Below, one piece after another: positions 1 through 8,834 of a stretch of DNA of 64,000 bases. The first letter of the stretch is position 1, and the number at the start of each line of letters is the position of its first letter. Below the pieces are notes generated by a model, which worked only from the letters and a program-made list of their open reading frames with translations, searched no databases and was not told where the DNA came from. A program made the position numbers and the translations under genes. This DNA comes from Halobellus captivus (GTDB taxonomy: Archaea; Halobacteriota; Halobacteria; Halobacteriales; Haloferacaceae). The DNA lies in NCBI RefSeq assembly GCF_007655485.1, contig NZ_VJXQ01000001.1, positions 937,081-1,001,080 on the forward strand. The letters run 5' to 3'.

Positions 1-1
1 A

Positions 2-505
2 GAGACCGCGTCGGTCATCTACCGCCGCGCGCTCAGCGAAGATCTGCTCCCCGGTCGCTCCATCGAGGGCGTCGCCACAGCCGCGCTGTACGCGGCCGCC
101 AGACAGGCCGGAACGCCGCGGTCGCTCGACGAGATCGAGCGCGTCTCCCGCGTCGACAAGATGGAACTGACGCGGACGTACCGCTACGTCGTCCGGGAAC
201 TCAAGCTGGAAGTCGAGCCCGCCGACCCCGAGCAGTACGTTCCCCGGTTCGCCTCCGAGCTCGGACTCTCCGACGAGGCCGAGCGACAAGCGCGTCAGCT
301 CCTTCGCAACGCGAAGCGCGCGGCGATCCACTCCGGGAAATCCCCCGTCGGTCTCGCAGCCGCCGCGGTGTACGCGGCCGCGTTGCTCACTAACGAGAAG
401 GTCACCCAGAGCCAAGTGAGTGAGGTCGCAGACGTCTCCGAGGTCACCATCCGAAACCGATACAAGGAGCTTCTCGAAGCCGACGACGCCGGGATGGTCG
501 CGTAG
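2..505 (+). CDS. tfb: Transcription initiation factor TFB, C-terminal part (5' truncated)
   Basis: This is the carboxy-terminal core of an archaeal transcription factor B (TFIIB homologue). It recruits RNA polymerase to the TBP-promoter complex and contacts the BRE. The open frame enters from base 2 without a start, so the zinc ribbon and first part of cyclin repeat 1 lie outside the window. The visible segments 'SIEGVATAALYAAARQ' and 'SPVGLAAAAVYAAALL' are the matching helices of the two cyclin-like repeats. The protein ends with an HTH-like segment (SEVADVSEVTIRNRYKELLE). Haloarchaea usually carry several TFB paralogues, and I cannot say which one this is. Confidence 0.93.
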   Translation, partial: ETASVIYRRALSEDLLPGRSIEGVATAALYAAARQAGTPRSLDEIERVSRVDKMELTRTYRYVVRELKLEVEPADPEQYVPRFASELGLSDEAERQARQLLRNAKRAAIHSGKSPVGLAAAAVYAAALLTNEKVTQSQVSEVADVSEVTIRNRYKELLEADDAGMVA

Positions 506-650
506 ATTCGCCTGTCGTAATCACGCGTTTCGTGCGTTCGTGTTTTCGTGGCATCACACAGATGACCAGACCGCACAGACCGTCTACGATTGTACACCAT
601 CTGCGAGCGCGCTCAACACGTCATCGGAACATCAGTAATAGTCCTGCACG

Positions 651-661
651 AACATTTATTG
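651..661 (+). promoter_or_regulatory. Probable TATA box for the zinc-ribbon gene at 685
   Basis: The A+T-rich run AACATTTATTG stands in GC-rich DNA, 24-34 bp before the ATG at 685. That spacing would place transcription initiation at or next to the start codon, as in haloarchaeal leaderless mRNAs. It is inferred from position and composition only. Confidence 0.45.
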
Positions 662-684
662 AGGTACCGCGAGTCGGTCACGCT

Positions 685-864
685 ATGGTCGAAGCGTTTG
701 TCCGACTGCTGTGCCCCGAGTGTACGAAAGGCTGGGAAACGGAGCCGACCTCGTTGCCCAACCATCGTCAGAACTTCACGTGTTCGTCCTGCGGCGCGAC
801 GCGGCGGCTCGCGGAGTTTATGCGGACTGAGCGCGACCTCAACACAGTCAAGCAGTTCGAGTAG
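685..864 (+). CDS. Small zinc-ribbon protein (59 aa)
   Basis: The encoded protein has two CxxC knuckles, CPEC near residue 9 and CSSC near residue 31, about 20 residues apart, which suggests one structural zinc site. It otherwise consists of short charged segments ending in TVKQFE. An open frame extends further upstream, but the ATG at 685 is preferred because a TATA-like element lies about 28 bp before it and the upstream residues are basic and unstructured. Such single zinc-ribbon microproteins are common in haloarchaea and may bind nucleic acid or protein partners. No specific function can be given. The gene is convergent with aIF2-beta. Confidence 0.75.
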   Translation: MVEAFVRLLCPECTKGWETEPTSLPNHRQNFTCSSCGATRRLAEFMRTERDLNTVKQFE

Positions 865-899
865 TGCAGGCTCGTTCGGCACCGATTCGGTACCGGGTT

Positions 900-1307
900 C
901 TACAGATCAGGGATCGACGAGAGCGCCCCGCAGGCATCGCATTTCAACACCGTCGTGCCGTGCTCGTCGACGAGCCGCGTGTCCGGCGATCCGCATTCGC
1001 TACACGTCACGAAGTCCGCCACGTAGGCGTCTAGCGCCTCCGCGACGCGGCGCTGTTTGAAGTCGCCGGTGAACCGCGCGCGGCCGCGGTCGTCGATCTG
1101 CGCGCTCGTCCCGAGTTCGGACTGCATAAAACGGACCAGGTGATCAGGGTCGCGGGCGAGCCGGTCGTGCGTCGCCTCGAAGTTCTCCCAGACCGTCACG
1201 TGACCTTCCGGACGGACGTCGGGATCGGGCACCTCGAACCGTCCGCTTCCCTCGGCGATGTCGGGCGAGTTATCGAGTGCTCGTTCGAGTTGATCCTCGT
1301 AGTCCAT
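900..1307 (-). CDS. eif2b: Translation initiation factor aIF2 subunit beta
   Basis: This 135-residue protein matches the beta subunit of the heterotrimeric archaeal IF2, which brings initiator Met-tRNA to the small ribosomal subunit. The N-terminal helix (MDYEDQLERALDN) is the gamma-binding element. The middle alpha/beta domain includes 'VTVWENFEATHDRLARD', 'HLVRFMQSELGTSAQID' and the GDFKQRRV segment. The C-terminal zinc finger carries two CxxC pairs (CSEC about residue 113, CDAC about residue 128). The length is normal for an archaeal aIF2-beta. It is transcribed away from the UPF0058 gene. Confidence 0.93.
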   Translation of the reverse strand: MDYEDQLERALDNSPDIAEGSGRFEVPDPDVRPEGHVTVWENFEATHDRLARDPDHLVRFMQSELGTSAQIDDRGRARFTGDFKQRRVAEALDAYVADFVTCSECGSPDTRLVDEHGTTVLKCDACGALSSIPDL

Positions 1308-1607
1308 AGATAGGTTATCGGCGCGGGCAGTGTAAAGCGTTCATATGTACGTTCGGACCCGGGCGTCGGTATAGACAGTCGCACTGGACGACGGACGATC
1401 ACACACTGAAATCGACGGCTGGGGCGACCGACAGTAGTCGTGGCCGACGCCGCGGACGGCCGCCCGCTGTCGGTCGAATCGCGGGGCGTGCACGCATAGC
1501 GATCTGTCGTGACCACATAATTGTTCATTATTGAAAACGGCAATTCCGCCGAATCCTGGCGTTTCGCCCGCATATTCGACAGGTGCGTGTTAACGAGACT
1601 CAGGATA
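1308..1607. other. Intergenic region, divergent promoters
   Basis: This gap separates the divergent aIF2-beta and UPF0058 genes. Open frames crossing it have arginine/serine-rich shadow composition and I see no gene. The right third is A+T-rich (about 1515-1620), consistent with promoters for the flanking genes. Confidence 0.5.
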
Positions 1608-1618
1608 ATAATATATCC
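1608..1618 (+). promoter_or_regulatory. Probable TATA box for UPF0058 gene
   Basis: The run ATAATATATCC lies 26-36 bp before the ATG at 1644, the spacing expected for a leaderless haloarchaeal transcript. The surrounding sequence is unusually A+T-rich for this region. Confidence 0.55.
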
Positions 1619-1643
1619 TTCCAGTCTCAACTCTTGGTTGCTC

Positions 1644-1880
1644 ATGAAGAAGCAGGAGCTCATCCACCTTCACGGCCTGCTTGCGGAAGTACACACACAG
1701 GTCGAGATGTGGGAAGACGACGACGTCTCGCTCGAAGCATACAACGAACTCGGCGTACGACCGACATCGATTCACAAATCGAAGACGGATCACAAGGCCG
1801 CCGTTTTTAAATTGGTCAAAGGAATCACTTCCTCGCTCGACGAAACCGAACAGAGCCGCGTCGCAGCGACCGCTGACTAA
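1644..1880 (+). CDS. UPF0058 family protein
   Basis: This 78-residue protein begins MKKQELIHLHGLLAEV, typical of the UPF0058 family, a small helical archaeal family. It continues with 'SLEAYNELGVRPTSIHKSKTDHKAAVFKLV'. The start is set by the family N-terminus and by a TATA box about 30 bp upstream, although the frame stays open further upstream. Conserved histidines near residues 8, 10, 43 and 48 have led to suggestions of metal binding, but the biochemical role is unknown. It is followed by about 170 bp of non-coding sequence and a convergent UPF0212 gene. Confidence 0.85.
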   Translation: MKKQELIHLHGLLAEVHTQVEMWEDDDVSLEAYNELGVRPTSIHKSKTDHKAAVFKLVKGITSSLDETEQSRVAATAD

Positions 1881-2054
1881 TCCCGACCAACTCGCCGCAT
1901 CCTCCAACCGGTACGATCGATTAGCGACCGCTACAGTTCTTCTATTCGCGAATACCTCACAGGTCACAGCCGAGCGGGCCACTATCGCGCGAGCGATCTG
2001 TTGCCGAGCGGGTTCAACCGCGTTCAGGAGAGTGAAACCGGTTTCTGACAGATC

Positions 2055-2621
2055 TCACCCGTCTTCGATCAGATCGTCGAACTCCGGAATGAGGTCGTCG
2101 GTGTCGTCCGCGGAATCCGTGTCGTTCGCTGAACCGGTGTCGTCCGCGGAATCCGTGCCGTCGGAATCGTCCTCGCCTCCGGAAACCGAACCGGCGGACG
2201 TGGCTTCCTCGGTCGTATTGTCGGCAGATGTCTCATCGTCGGATCTCTCTCCGTCGGAGGTCGTCTCCTCGTCTGTGTCTTCGGACTTGTCGATCGCCTC
2301 CACAGAAAGGACTTTCAGCGGGACGCTTTCGAGTCGTTGGCCGATCTCCTTACGAGCGATCCTGGAGGCGTGTTCCTCTTGTTCGACGTTGAACACGGTC
2401 ATCTCCAGTTCGAGGGCGACGAGGGCCTCGTCGGCGGCGACGAACGCGGGGGGAAGCTCTTCGCCGCCGGGAGTCGTCCGCGACCCCATCGAGATCTCGA
2501 CGTAGCTCAGGTCGGGATTCAGCATCTCGCCCGTCTTCGAGATGGCGATGCGGATCGCCTCGTCGGGCGTCGTCACGTCGTATACCGGAATCGCGGCCTC
2601 GACGACGACTCTGCAGTCCAT
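2055..2621 (-). CDS. UPF0212 (DUF555) family protein with acidic tail
   Basis: The first ~115 residues (MDCRVVVEAAIPVYDVTTPD... through PLKVLSVEAI) match the archaeal UPF0212/DUF555 family, a conserved protein of unknown function. The remaining ~70 residues are a low-complexity acidic tail made of repeated Asp/Ser/Ala/Thr units such as ADDTGSANDTDSADDTDD. This is probably a disordered halophilic extension. The core looks soluble, with no membrane segment. The protein ends in a short ordered motif, LIPEFDDLIEDG. It is divergent from nothing obvious and lies alone between UPF0058 and the glycosylase gene. Confidence 0.85.
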   Translation of the reverse strand: MDCRVVVEAAIPVYDVTTPDEAIRIAISKTGEMLNPDLSYVEISMGSRTTPGGEELPPAFVAADEALVALELEMTVFNVEQEEHASRIARKEIGQRLESVPLKVLSVEAIDKSEDTDEETTSDGERSDDETSADNTTEEATSAGSVSGGEDDSDGTDSADDTGSANDTDSADDTDDLIPEFDDLIEDG

Positions 2622-2763
2622 AGTGCTAAATTGGTGGCCGACGGCATCAAAGGTTCGCCCGGTTGCTGAGAATTAGTTCGGTGGTCGGCCCCGTCTCGGG
2701 GGCGAGGCGCAGCGAATCGCAGAAAGTGGTCCGGAGAGCGTGGCTCGCATTTCGCTCCGACCG

Positions 2764-3744
2764 TCACGCCTCCCCGCCCGCTCGCAGGTAGTGAAAGAGG
2801 TACGTCTGCACATAGCCCGCGTACTCGCCGCCGAGGCGCTCGCGGAGCGCCCTTGACGTCTCCGTGTAGTTCCCCCGATCGCACTCCGGGAAGTGATCGG
2901 CGATCGCGCCGCGGATCCACGTGTCGAGTGGGACGGCTTCGAGATATCCGAGCGAGAACAGGAGGACGCAGTCGGCGACCTTGTCGCCGACGCCGACGAA
3001 CCGCGTGAGCGACTCGCGGGCGTCCTCGTAGGACAGCCCGACCGCCTCGGTCGGATTCGCTTCGCCGTCGGCGATCATCTCGGCGGTCTGCTGGACGTAC
3101 GGCGCGCGGTATCCGAGCTTGAGTTCGCGGAGGTCGTCCTCGCCCCGCGCTGCGAGCTGCTCGGGCGTCGGGAAGGCCGAAATCGATTCCCCGGCGAACC
3201 CGTGGGGCGTTCCGAACGCCTCCGAAAGCGCCATCTGCATCCCGTGGATCCGCGAGACGCGCATCTGCGCCGAGCAGATGAACGAGACCAGACAGGGGAA
3301 GGGCGGGTCGCGGACGAGCCGCATTCCCCGATAGTCGTCGAACGCCCGCGCGAAGATGTCGTCGTCGGGGGCGCTCGCGTAGATCGCCGCCAGGTCGTCG
3401 TCGAGGCGGAGCAGGTGTTCCAACGCGGGGACCGGATCGCCGGTCGCCGCCCACTCCAGCGCGCCGTCGCGCTGGCGGACGCGCACGACGAGGTCCTCGT
3501 CGGTGACGCCGTCGATCGGCGGAACGACCGTTCTGTACCACGCGTCGCCGCCGTGGGCGTCGATCGACTCGTACATCCGTCCGTCGGGGCGGTCCCACAG
3601 GTACGACTGACCGCTCTCCAGCGTCGACTGCAGGTCGAACGGACCGCGGATTTCCGAGAGGTCGAGCGCTCCGGTTTCGAGCGCTTCGTCACCGTCGGCT
3701 CCAGTCCCGTCGGAGTCACTCCGCGCGCCGGGTTCGGCCGTCAT
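2764..3744 (-). CDS. ogg: 8-oxoguanine DNA glycosylase (OGG1-type, HhH-GPD)
   Basis: This is a bifunctional base-excision glycosylase/AP lyase for 8-oxoguanine. The N-terminal OGG domain includes 'FDLQSTLESGQSYLW' (about residues 36-50). The helix-hairpin-helix core reads GVGDKVADC, placing the Schiff-base lysine at 255 and the catalytic aspartate at 274 in VPLDTW. The 19-residue K-to-D spacing equals that of human OGG1 (K249/D268). Substrate-pocket region 'CSAQMRVSRIHGMQ' is also typical. I chose the ATG giving MTAEPGARSD, because the 23 residues upstream in the open frame are unlike the family. The length of 326 aa is normal. The gene stands alone upstream of a convergently unrelated MscS gene. 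Confidence 0.9.
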   Translation of the reverse strand: MTAEPGARSDSDGTGADGDEALETGALDLSEIRGPFDLQSTLESGQSYLWDRPDGRMYESIDAHGGDAWYRTVVPPIDGVTDEDLVVRVRQRDGALEWAATGDPVPALEHLLRLDDDLAAIYASAPDDDIFARAFDDYRGMRLVRDPPFPCLVSFICSAQMRVSRIHGMQMALSEAFGTPHGFAGESISAFPTPEQLAARGEDDLRELKLGYRAPYVQQTAEMIADGEANPTEAVGLSYEDARESLTRFVGVGDKVADCVLLFSLGYLEAVPLDTWIRGAIADHFPECDRGNYTETSRALRERLGGEYAGYVQTYLFHYLRAGGEA

Positions 3745-3872
3745 TGGAAGTCGAGAGGGATTCGGGGCGTATCCCGGTTTCGATGTGGCGGGTGCGAGCG
3801 GCGGCGAGAACACGGTCGCCGGTGGCCGATGCTGACATCGGGCCTCGGTGTCGACGTCTCCTCACACCAGAA

Positions 3873-4829
3873 TCACCGGTTTCGGCTCACGGGGAACTTC
3901 ACGCGGTCGGGCTCCTCGTTGAACCGCGCGAGAACCCGCTCGTAGATCGCGTTTCGGTTGCGGGTCACCTGCCGAGAGCGCGAGAGAAAACGCAGTCGGA
4001 GTTCGACCCACGACTCCTGTTGGACGACGTTGACCGTCGGCCCTTCCCGTACATCGAGCTCGACGGCCGTCCGATCCAACTCAGAGCGGTACGCCCTGAT
4101 TCCGCGGCGCATCTCCTCGCCCAGGTGGTCTGTCGCGGTTTCGATCATCACCTCGCGGGCGAACGCGAGGTCGGTCTCGTAGGCCACCTGAATCGACACC
4201 TCGCTCCAGACGAACTCGAAGAGGGTCGTGTCGTTGACGACCTGCGCGGACAATACCTCCGCGTTGGGAACGGTCACGACCCGCCCGGAGGGCTGTCCGG
4301 AGGTGACGAGCCGTCCGCCGACCTCCCACAGCGTCGTCGTCAGAAAGCCCACCTCGATGACGTCGCCGCGGGTGTTCGCGATCTCGACCCGGTCGCCGAC
4401 GCTGTAAGGCCGTTTCAGGACGATGTAGAACCAGCCGACGAGCGAGAGCAGCGGCTGTTGGAGCGCGAAGGTGACCGCGAACCCGACGACCCCGAGCGAG
4501 AACAGGACGCCGAGCCACTGGTCGGTGAGGACGCCCGCGACCCCCGCGGCCGCGACGGCACCGAAGCCGAGTCTGAGCACGTTCCGCACGTCGTGCGTCC
4601 GGCGCTTGTTCGACAGCCGAGCCGCGAGGACCGACTCGACGACGAGGTACGCACCGGTCGCCGCCGCGAGGACGGCCGCCGCGACGAGTCCCCGAGTGAG
4701 CAGCGGTTGCAACTGGACGCCATCGACGAGCGCGTCGGCGAACAGTTCCGAAGAGCGGATCGCGGTCGCGGCGAGGACGAGTCCAGCGGCGGCGATGAGT
4801 GAGCTGTATCCGACGGAGCGACGAACCAC
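3873..4829 (-). CDS. MscS-family mechanosensitive ion channel
   Basis: The protein is a small-conductance mechanosensitive channel that releases solutes under hypo-osmotic shock. The N-terminal half has about four hydrophobic segments (residues 8-24, 41-65, 86-108, 110-125). The pore-lining helix is GVVGFAVTFALQQPLLSLVGW. This is followed by the MscS beta domain ('YSVGDRVEIANTRGDVIEVGF', 'VTVPNAEVLSAQVVNDTT') and a C-terminal alpha/beta domain. The start codon is GTG. The 318-aa length fits the compact MscS class. It lies 82 bp downstream of the malQ-type gene on the same strand and could be co-transcribed. Confidence 0.92.
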   Translation of the reverse strand: MVRRSVGYSSLIAAAGLVLAATAIRSSELFADALVDGVQLQPLLTRGLVAAAVLAAATGAYLVVESVLAARLSNKRRTHDVRNVLRLGFGAVAAAGVAGVLTDQWLGVLFSLGVVGFAVTFALQQPLLSLVGWFYIVLKRPYSVGDRVEIANTRGDVIEVGFLTTTLWEVGGRLVTSGQPSGRVVTVPNAEVLSAQVVNDTTLFEFVWSEVSIQVAYETDLAFAREVMIETATDHLGEEMRRGIRAYRSELDRTAVELDVREGPTVNVVQQESWVELRLRFLSRSRQVTRNRNAIYERVLARFNEEPDRVKFPVSRNR

Positions 4830-4911
4830 GTTCCGGACTCGATCCCCTCGGACAAAAAACGGCGGGGCAGCGAGCCCTCAGTTTCGGACGAACTCGTCCG
4901 CCAAACGACGC

Positions 4912-6459
4912 TCAGTTTCGGATGTGTTCATCCGTCAACCGAGCGAGCCGTTGTGCGAGGTCGGAATCGAACGCCTCGCGGGTGCAGCGCCACGCCCAGT
5001 TTCCGGACGTCGTCCCCGGGCGGTTGAATCGCGCTTCCTCGCCGAGCGCGAGGACGTCCTGCACCGTGGTAACGGCCAAGATCGCATCGGAGCGCCAGAC
5101 CGCTTCGATCAGCGACCACGTGATCTCCGAGCCGTCGGCCCCGATGTTGTAGTGGAGGCAGTCGCGCTGGCGGGGCGGTAGCGACTCGTAGTAGCCGACG
5201 AGCGTGTTCGTGTCGTGCGTCGAGGTGTACGCGACGCTGTTCTCGGGGTAGTGCATCGGCTGGTACATATCGCCCTCGCGGCACCAGTCGGCGTAGTGGG
5301 GAACGCGCATCGACGGGAACCCGAACCGCTCGCGGAGGTCGACGAGCCCCTGGTCAAGAAAGCCGAGGTCCTCGACGACGAACGGCAGGTCGCCGAGCCG
5401 CTCGGCGACCGTCTCGAAGAAGTCGACACCGGGGGCGTCGCGCCACCCCCCGTCGGCCGGTGAGTCCGATTCGGCGGGGATCGCCCAGAACTCGTCGAAC
5501 CCCTTGAAGTGGTCGATGCGAGTGACGTCGACGAGGTCGAACAGGCGCTCAAGGCGGGCCAGCCACCACCCGTAGTCGTCCGCGCGCAACGACTCCCAGT
5601 CGTAGACGGGATTTCCCCAGCGCTGTCCGTCGTCACCCGGGTTCGGCGGCACGCCCGCCACGGCCGCGGGTTCGCCGTCGTCTGTCAGGTCGAACACCTC
5701 GGGGCTCGCCCAGACGTCGGCGCTGTCGAGGGCGACGTAGATCGGGAGGTCGCCGATGAGATCGATCCCCCGCTCGTCGGCGTAGCTCCCGAGCGCGCGC
5801 CATTGCATATCAAAGGCGAACTGGACGAACTGGTGGTAGTGGACCTCCGACGCCAACTCCTTGCGGTGGGTCGCGAGCGCGTCGGGGTCGCGTCGCCGGA
5901 TCGGCTCCGGCCACGCGGTCCACGCGCCGTCGTACCGCGTCCGCAACGCCATAAACAGCGCGTAGTCGTCGAGCCACTCCGACTCGCGCTCGCGAAACGA
6001 CCCGAAGGCCTCGCGGTCCGCGTCGCTTCCGCCAGTCCGGTCGCCGATGCCCCCGCCGCTTCCGACGCGCTCGTTGCCTCCACGGGCCGTCGCCCGGAAG
6101 CGCTCGGCCGCGGTGCGGAGCCGCTCGGTCTTGTACGCGCGGACTCGATCGTAGTCGACCTCGTGCGCCGAGAAGTCGGGGACGGGTTCCAGCTCGTCGG
6201 CGTGGAGGTAGCCCGCGTCGACGAGGCGGTCGAGGCTCACGAGGAGCGGGTTTCCGGCGAACGCGGAGTACGCCTGATACGGCGAGTCGCCGTGGACGGA
6301 CGCCGTCGGCCCGAGCGGACAGAACTGCCAGTAGGACTGGTCGGCGTCGGCGAGCCAGTCGACGAACGCCCGCGCGCCGTCCCCGAGGTCGCCGATGCCG
6401 TGCGGACCCGGAAGAGAGGTGAGGTGGAGGAAAACCCCGGATCGTCGGTCGAATCGCAT
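4912..6459 (-). CDS. malQ: 4-alpha-glucanotransferase (GH77, MalQ/amylomaltase)
   Basis: The enzyme transfers alpha-1,4-glucan chains between maltodextrins in cytoplasmic starch/glycogen metabolism. The N-terminus 'RRSGVFLHLTSLPGPHGIGDLG' is the hallmark of GH77. The nucleophile region VTRIDHFKGF, the acid/base region FVVEDLG and the transition-state residue in STHDTNTLVG are all present. The 515-aa length matches bacterial and haloarchaeal amylomaltases. An insertion around residues 120-150 (RATARGGNERVGSGGG...) is low-complexity. It is divergent from the SDR gene, with the intergenic space forming both promoters. Confidence 0.95.
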   Translation of the reverse strand: MRFDRRSGVFLHLTSLPGPHGIGDLGDGARAFVDWLADADQSYWQFCPLGPTASVHGDSPYQAYSAFAGNPLLVSLDRLVDAGYLHADELEPVPDFSAHEVDYDRVRAYKTERLRTAAERFRATARGGNERVGSGGGIGDRTGGSDADREAFGSFRERESEWLDDYALFMALRTRYDGAWTAWPEPIRRRDPDALATHRKELASEVHYHQFVQFAFDMQWRALGSYADERGIDLIGDLPIYVALDSADVWASPEVFDLTDDGEPAAVAGVPPNPGDDGQRWGNPVYDWESLRADDYGWWLARLERLFDLVDVTRIDHFKGFDEFWAIPAESDSPADGGWRDAPGVDFFETVAERLGDLPFVVEDLGFLDQGLVDLRERFGFPSMRVPHYADWCREGDMYQPMHYPENSVAYTSTHDTNTLVGYYESLPPRQRDCLHYNIGADGSEITWSLIEAVWRSDAILAVTTVQDVLALGEEARFNRPGTTSGNWAWRCTREAFDSDLAQRLARLTDEHIRN

Positions 6460-6583
6460 ACTCGAAGCATCCCGGCGAGACAGTTAAGCGTGTGGTCGCG
6501 GTCGCGCCGAAGTGGTGTCCGCGCAACGGACCGATGCCCGCGAATCGCCCACAGTTAACACCGCGCGGTCCGTTTCGGGAGTC

Positions 6584-7483
6584 GTGCATCCGAAGACGGT
6601 CCTCATCACCGGCTGTTCGTCCGGCATCGGCCGCGCGGCGGCACTGGCCTTCCTCGAGGAGGACTGGTGCGTCTACGCGACGGCCCGCAACCCCGCCGAC
6701 ATCGAAACCCTCGGCGAGAAGGGGTGCCGCATCGCGACGCTCGACGTCACCGACGGAGACGACGTCGACCGGGTGGTCGATCGAATCGTCGACGAGGAGG
6801 GACATCTCACCTGCCTCGTCAACAACGCTGGCTTCGGGCAGATGGGGCCGCTGGAAGACGTCCCGACCGAGCAGGTCCACCGGCAGTTCGACGTGAACGT
6901 CTACGGCCCGCATCGACTGATCCGCGCCGCCCTCCCGCAGATGCGCGCCCAGGAGGGGGGAACCATCGTCAACGTCTCCAGCGCCGCCGGGCGGATCTCC
7001 TTCCCCGGCGGCAGCGTCTACGCCGGGTCGAAGTTCGCCCTCGAGGCGATGAGCGACGCGCTCCGAAACGAAGTCGACGAGTACGGTATCGACGTCGTTC
7101 TCATCGAACCCGGACCGGTCGAGACGAACTTCTCGGACCGCGCCGAGCGCGAGGTCAACGGCGGCGATGGGAGCGGAACCGACGCTGACATCGAAGCCGA
7201 CACCGACGCTGACGCCGACGCTGACACCGACATCCCGGGATTGGACCGATCGGGTGCCTACGAGTCGTTCTACGAGCTGTTTTCGGAGACTCAGTTGATC
7301 GGGGGCGGCGGTCTCGGCGCGATCTCCCCCGAGCGCGTCGCCGAGGACATCGTCGACGCCGCCTCCTCGACGAAGCCTCACGCGCGCTATCAACCCGGAA
7401 CCGCCGCCCGGATCGCCGTGCTCGCGCGGCACCTCCCGTCGCGGTGGCTCGACACGGCGTATCGGTACCTCAGAAAGCTGTAA
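6584..7483 (+). CDS. SDR-family short-chain dehydrogenase/reductase
   Basis: This is a classical NAD(P)-dependent short-chain dehydrogenase. It has the Rossmann motif TGCSSGIG near the N-terminus, the structural NNAG motif, and the catalytic Ser...YAGSK (Tyr-x-x-x-Lys) triad. The open frame allows an ATG at 6512, but the family N-terminus (VHPKTVLITG) fits the GTG at 6584. A low-complexity acidic insert of alternating Asp/Ala/Thr (about residues 200-218) follows the 'ETNFSDRAEREVN' substrate loop. This looks like a halophilic surface loop expanded by short tandem repeats. The substrate is unknown. The gene ends 15 bp before the convergent ArsA-type gene. Confidence 0.88.
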   Translation: MHPKTVLITGCSSGIGRAAALAFLEEDWCVYATARNPADIETLGEKGCRIATLDVTDGDDVDRVVDRIVDEEGHLTCLVNNAGFGQMGPLEDVPTEQVHRQFDVNVYGPHRLIRAALPQMRAQEGGTIVNVSSAAGRISFPGGSVYAGSKFALEAMSDALRNEVDEYGIDVVLIEPGPVETNFSDRAEREVNGGDGSGTDADIEADTDADADADTDIPGLDRSGAYESFYELFSETQLIGGGGLGAISPERVAEDIVDAASSTKPHARYQPGTAARIAVLARHLPSRWLDTAYRYLRKL

Positions 7484-7498
7484 GTCGGATTCCCCGCC

Positions 7499-8776
7499 TC
7501 ACGCCAGGCAGGCGGCGACGACCCGGAGCGCCCGCTCGCCGCGGACCTCCTCGGCGAGGAGCGGCACGCGCCGCACGTCGCGCCCTCTGAACAGCTCGGT
7601 CGCGCGACCGATCGCGTCCTGCTGGACTCCCCAGCGGCGTTGGCAGAACTCACAGTGCTCCAAGTCGGGTGAGACGACCCAGCGGTCGTCGATATCTGCG
7701 GCCGTCACGTCCGCGAGGTCCTCCATCACTCGATTGACGACCAGCGTCTGGACCGGAATGCCGTAGCCGTCGAGGCGTTCGACGAGCCGCTCGGACTCGA
7801 CGACGCTCATCTCCTCGGGGATCATCACGACTCTGAAATCGGTCTTCGCGGGGTCGCGCAGGACCGCGCGCAGCCGCTCGATCCGCTCGCGGAGCTCGTC
7901 GAGATCGGGGGCGGCCGCCTCCGCCGATCCCATCCCGAACATCCCCTTGACGCCCTCCATCATCCCCGAGAACTGCTGGCGGAGCTTCGCGACCCGCCCC
8001 AACATCGTGTCCATCATTTCAGGGAGTTCGAGCAGTCTGAGCGTGTGTCCGGTCGGCGCGGTGTCGACGACGACCCGGTCGAATCGCGGGTCGTCGAGGT
8101 ATTCGAGCAGTTGCTGCATCGCCGCCGCCTCGTCGGCCCCGGGCATCGATCCCGGCCCCATAGCGCCGCCGAGTAAGTCCTCCATCCCGCCGAGGTCGCC
8201 GAACGGGGACGCCCCCGCTCCGCTGTCCCCGCCGCCGGCGTCCGAGAACGGGCCGTCGCGATCGTCGGCGAAGGGGTTGTCCTCGACGTCGGCGGCGTGA
8301 TCGAAGCCGTCGTTTGCCGCTCCGTTCCCGCCGAACCCGCTCGCTTCGTCGCCAGCGCCGGGGGTAAACGGCCCGGCGACGACCGCGTCGGGGTCGATCT
8401 CCGCGGCGTACAGCGGCATCGACTCGCGAATCCGCGTCGGCTCGGCGGGCACGTCGACGTCGAGCGTGTCCGACAGCGAGTGCGCCGGATCGGTGGAGAC
8501 GACGAGCGTCGCGGTGCCGGACGCGGCCGATGCGAGCGCCGTCGCCGCCGCCATCGTCGTCTTGCCGACGCCGCCCTTCCCGCCGTAGAGGACGTAGTCC
8601 GGCGCGTCGACGGCGTCGGGCAGCCCCGCGGCATCGACGTCCTCGATCGCGTTCCCGGTGGGAGATTCGACTCGATCCACGGGCTCGACGTCGATCGCGT
8701 GACCGTCTCCCGACGCGTCACTCTCCGATTCGTGCTCGTCGTCGCTCGGCTCGGCGTCGACGTCGATACTCGACAT
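7499..8776 (-). CDS. ArsA-family ATPase (TRC40/GET3-like)
   Basis: A P-loop ATPase of the ArsA/GET3 class, related to arsenite-pump ATPases and tail-anchored-protein chaperones. The deviant Walker A motif is YGGKGGVGKTTMAA, with the signature lysine, followed by the switch-type STDPAHSLSD and a VVDTAPTGHTLRLLELP segment. A cysteine pair in HCEFCQRRW near the C-terminus may bind metal. A glycine/acidic low-complexity insert lies around residues 145-215. I chose the ATG giving MSSIDVDAEP. The longer frame upstream has non-family, basic composition. About 65 acidic residues precede the P-loop. It is on the same strand as the aminotransferase 58 bp upstream. Confidence 0.9.
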   Translation of the reverse strand: MSSIDVDAEPSDDEHESESDASGDGHAIDVEPVDRVESPTGNAIEDVDAAGLPDAVDAPDYVLYGGKGGVGKTTMAAATALASAASGTATLVVSTDPAHSLSDTLDVDVPAEPTRIRESMPLYAAEIDPDAVVAGPFTPGAGDEASGFGGNGAANDGFDHAADVEDNPFADDRDGPFSDAGGGDSGAGASPFGDLGGMEDLLGGAMGPGSMPGADEAAAMQQLLEYLDDPRFDRVVVDTAPTGHTLRLLELPEMMDTMLGRVAKLRQQFSGMMEGVKGMFGMGSAEAAAPDLDELRERIERLRAVLRDPAKTDFRVVMIPEEMSVVESERLVERLDGYGIPVQTLVVNRVMEDLADVTAADIDDRWVVSPDLEHCEFCQRRWGVQQDAIGRATELFRGRDVRRVPLLAEEVRGERALRVVAACLA

Positions 8777-8834
8777 ACGCGGGACGACGAGACGGGGACT
8801 TGTGTACTTCTCGGTCCATCGGTCAGTCAATCGC

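Noticed and set aside
697-1060. Open frames antisense to and around aIF2-beta
   Set aside because: Arg/Ser/Pro-rich shadows of real GC-rich genes with no recognisable domain.
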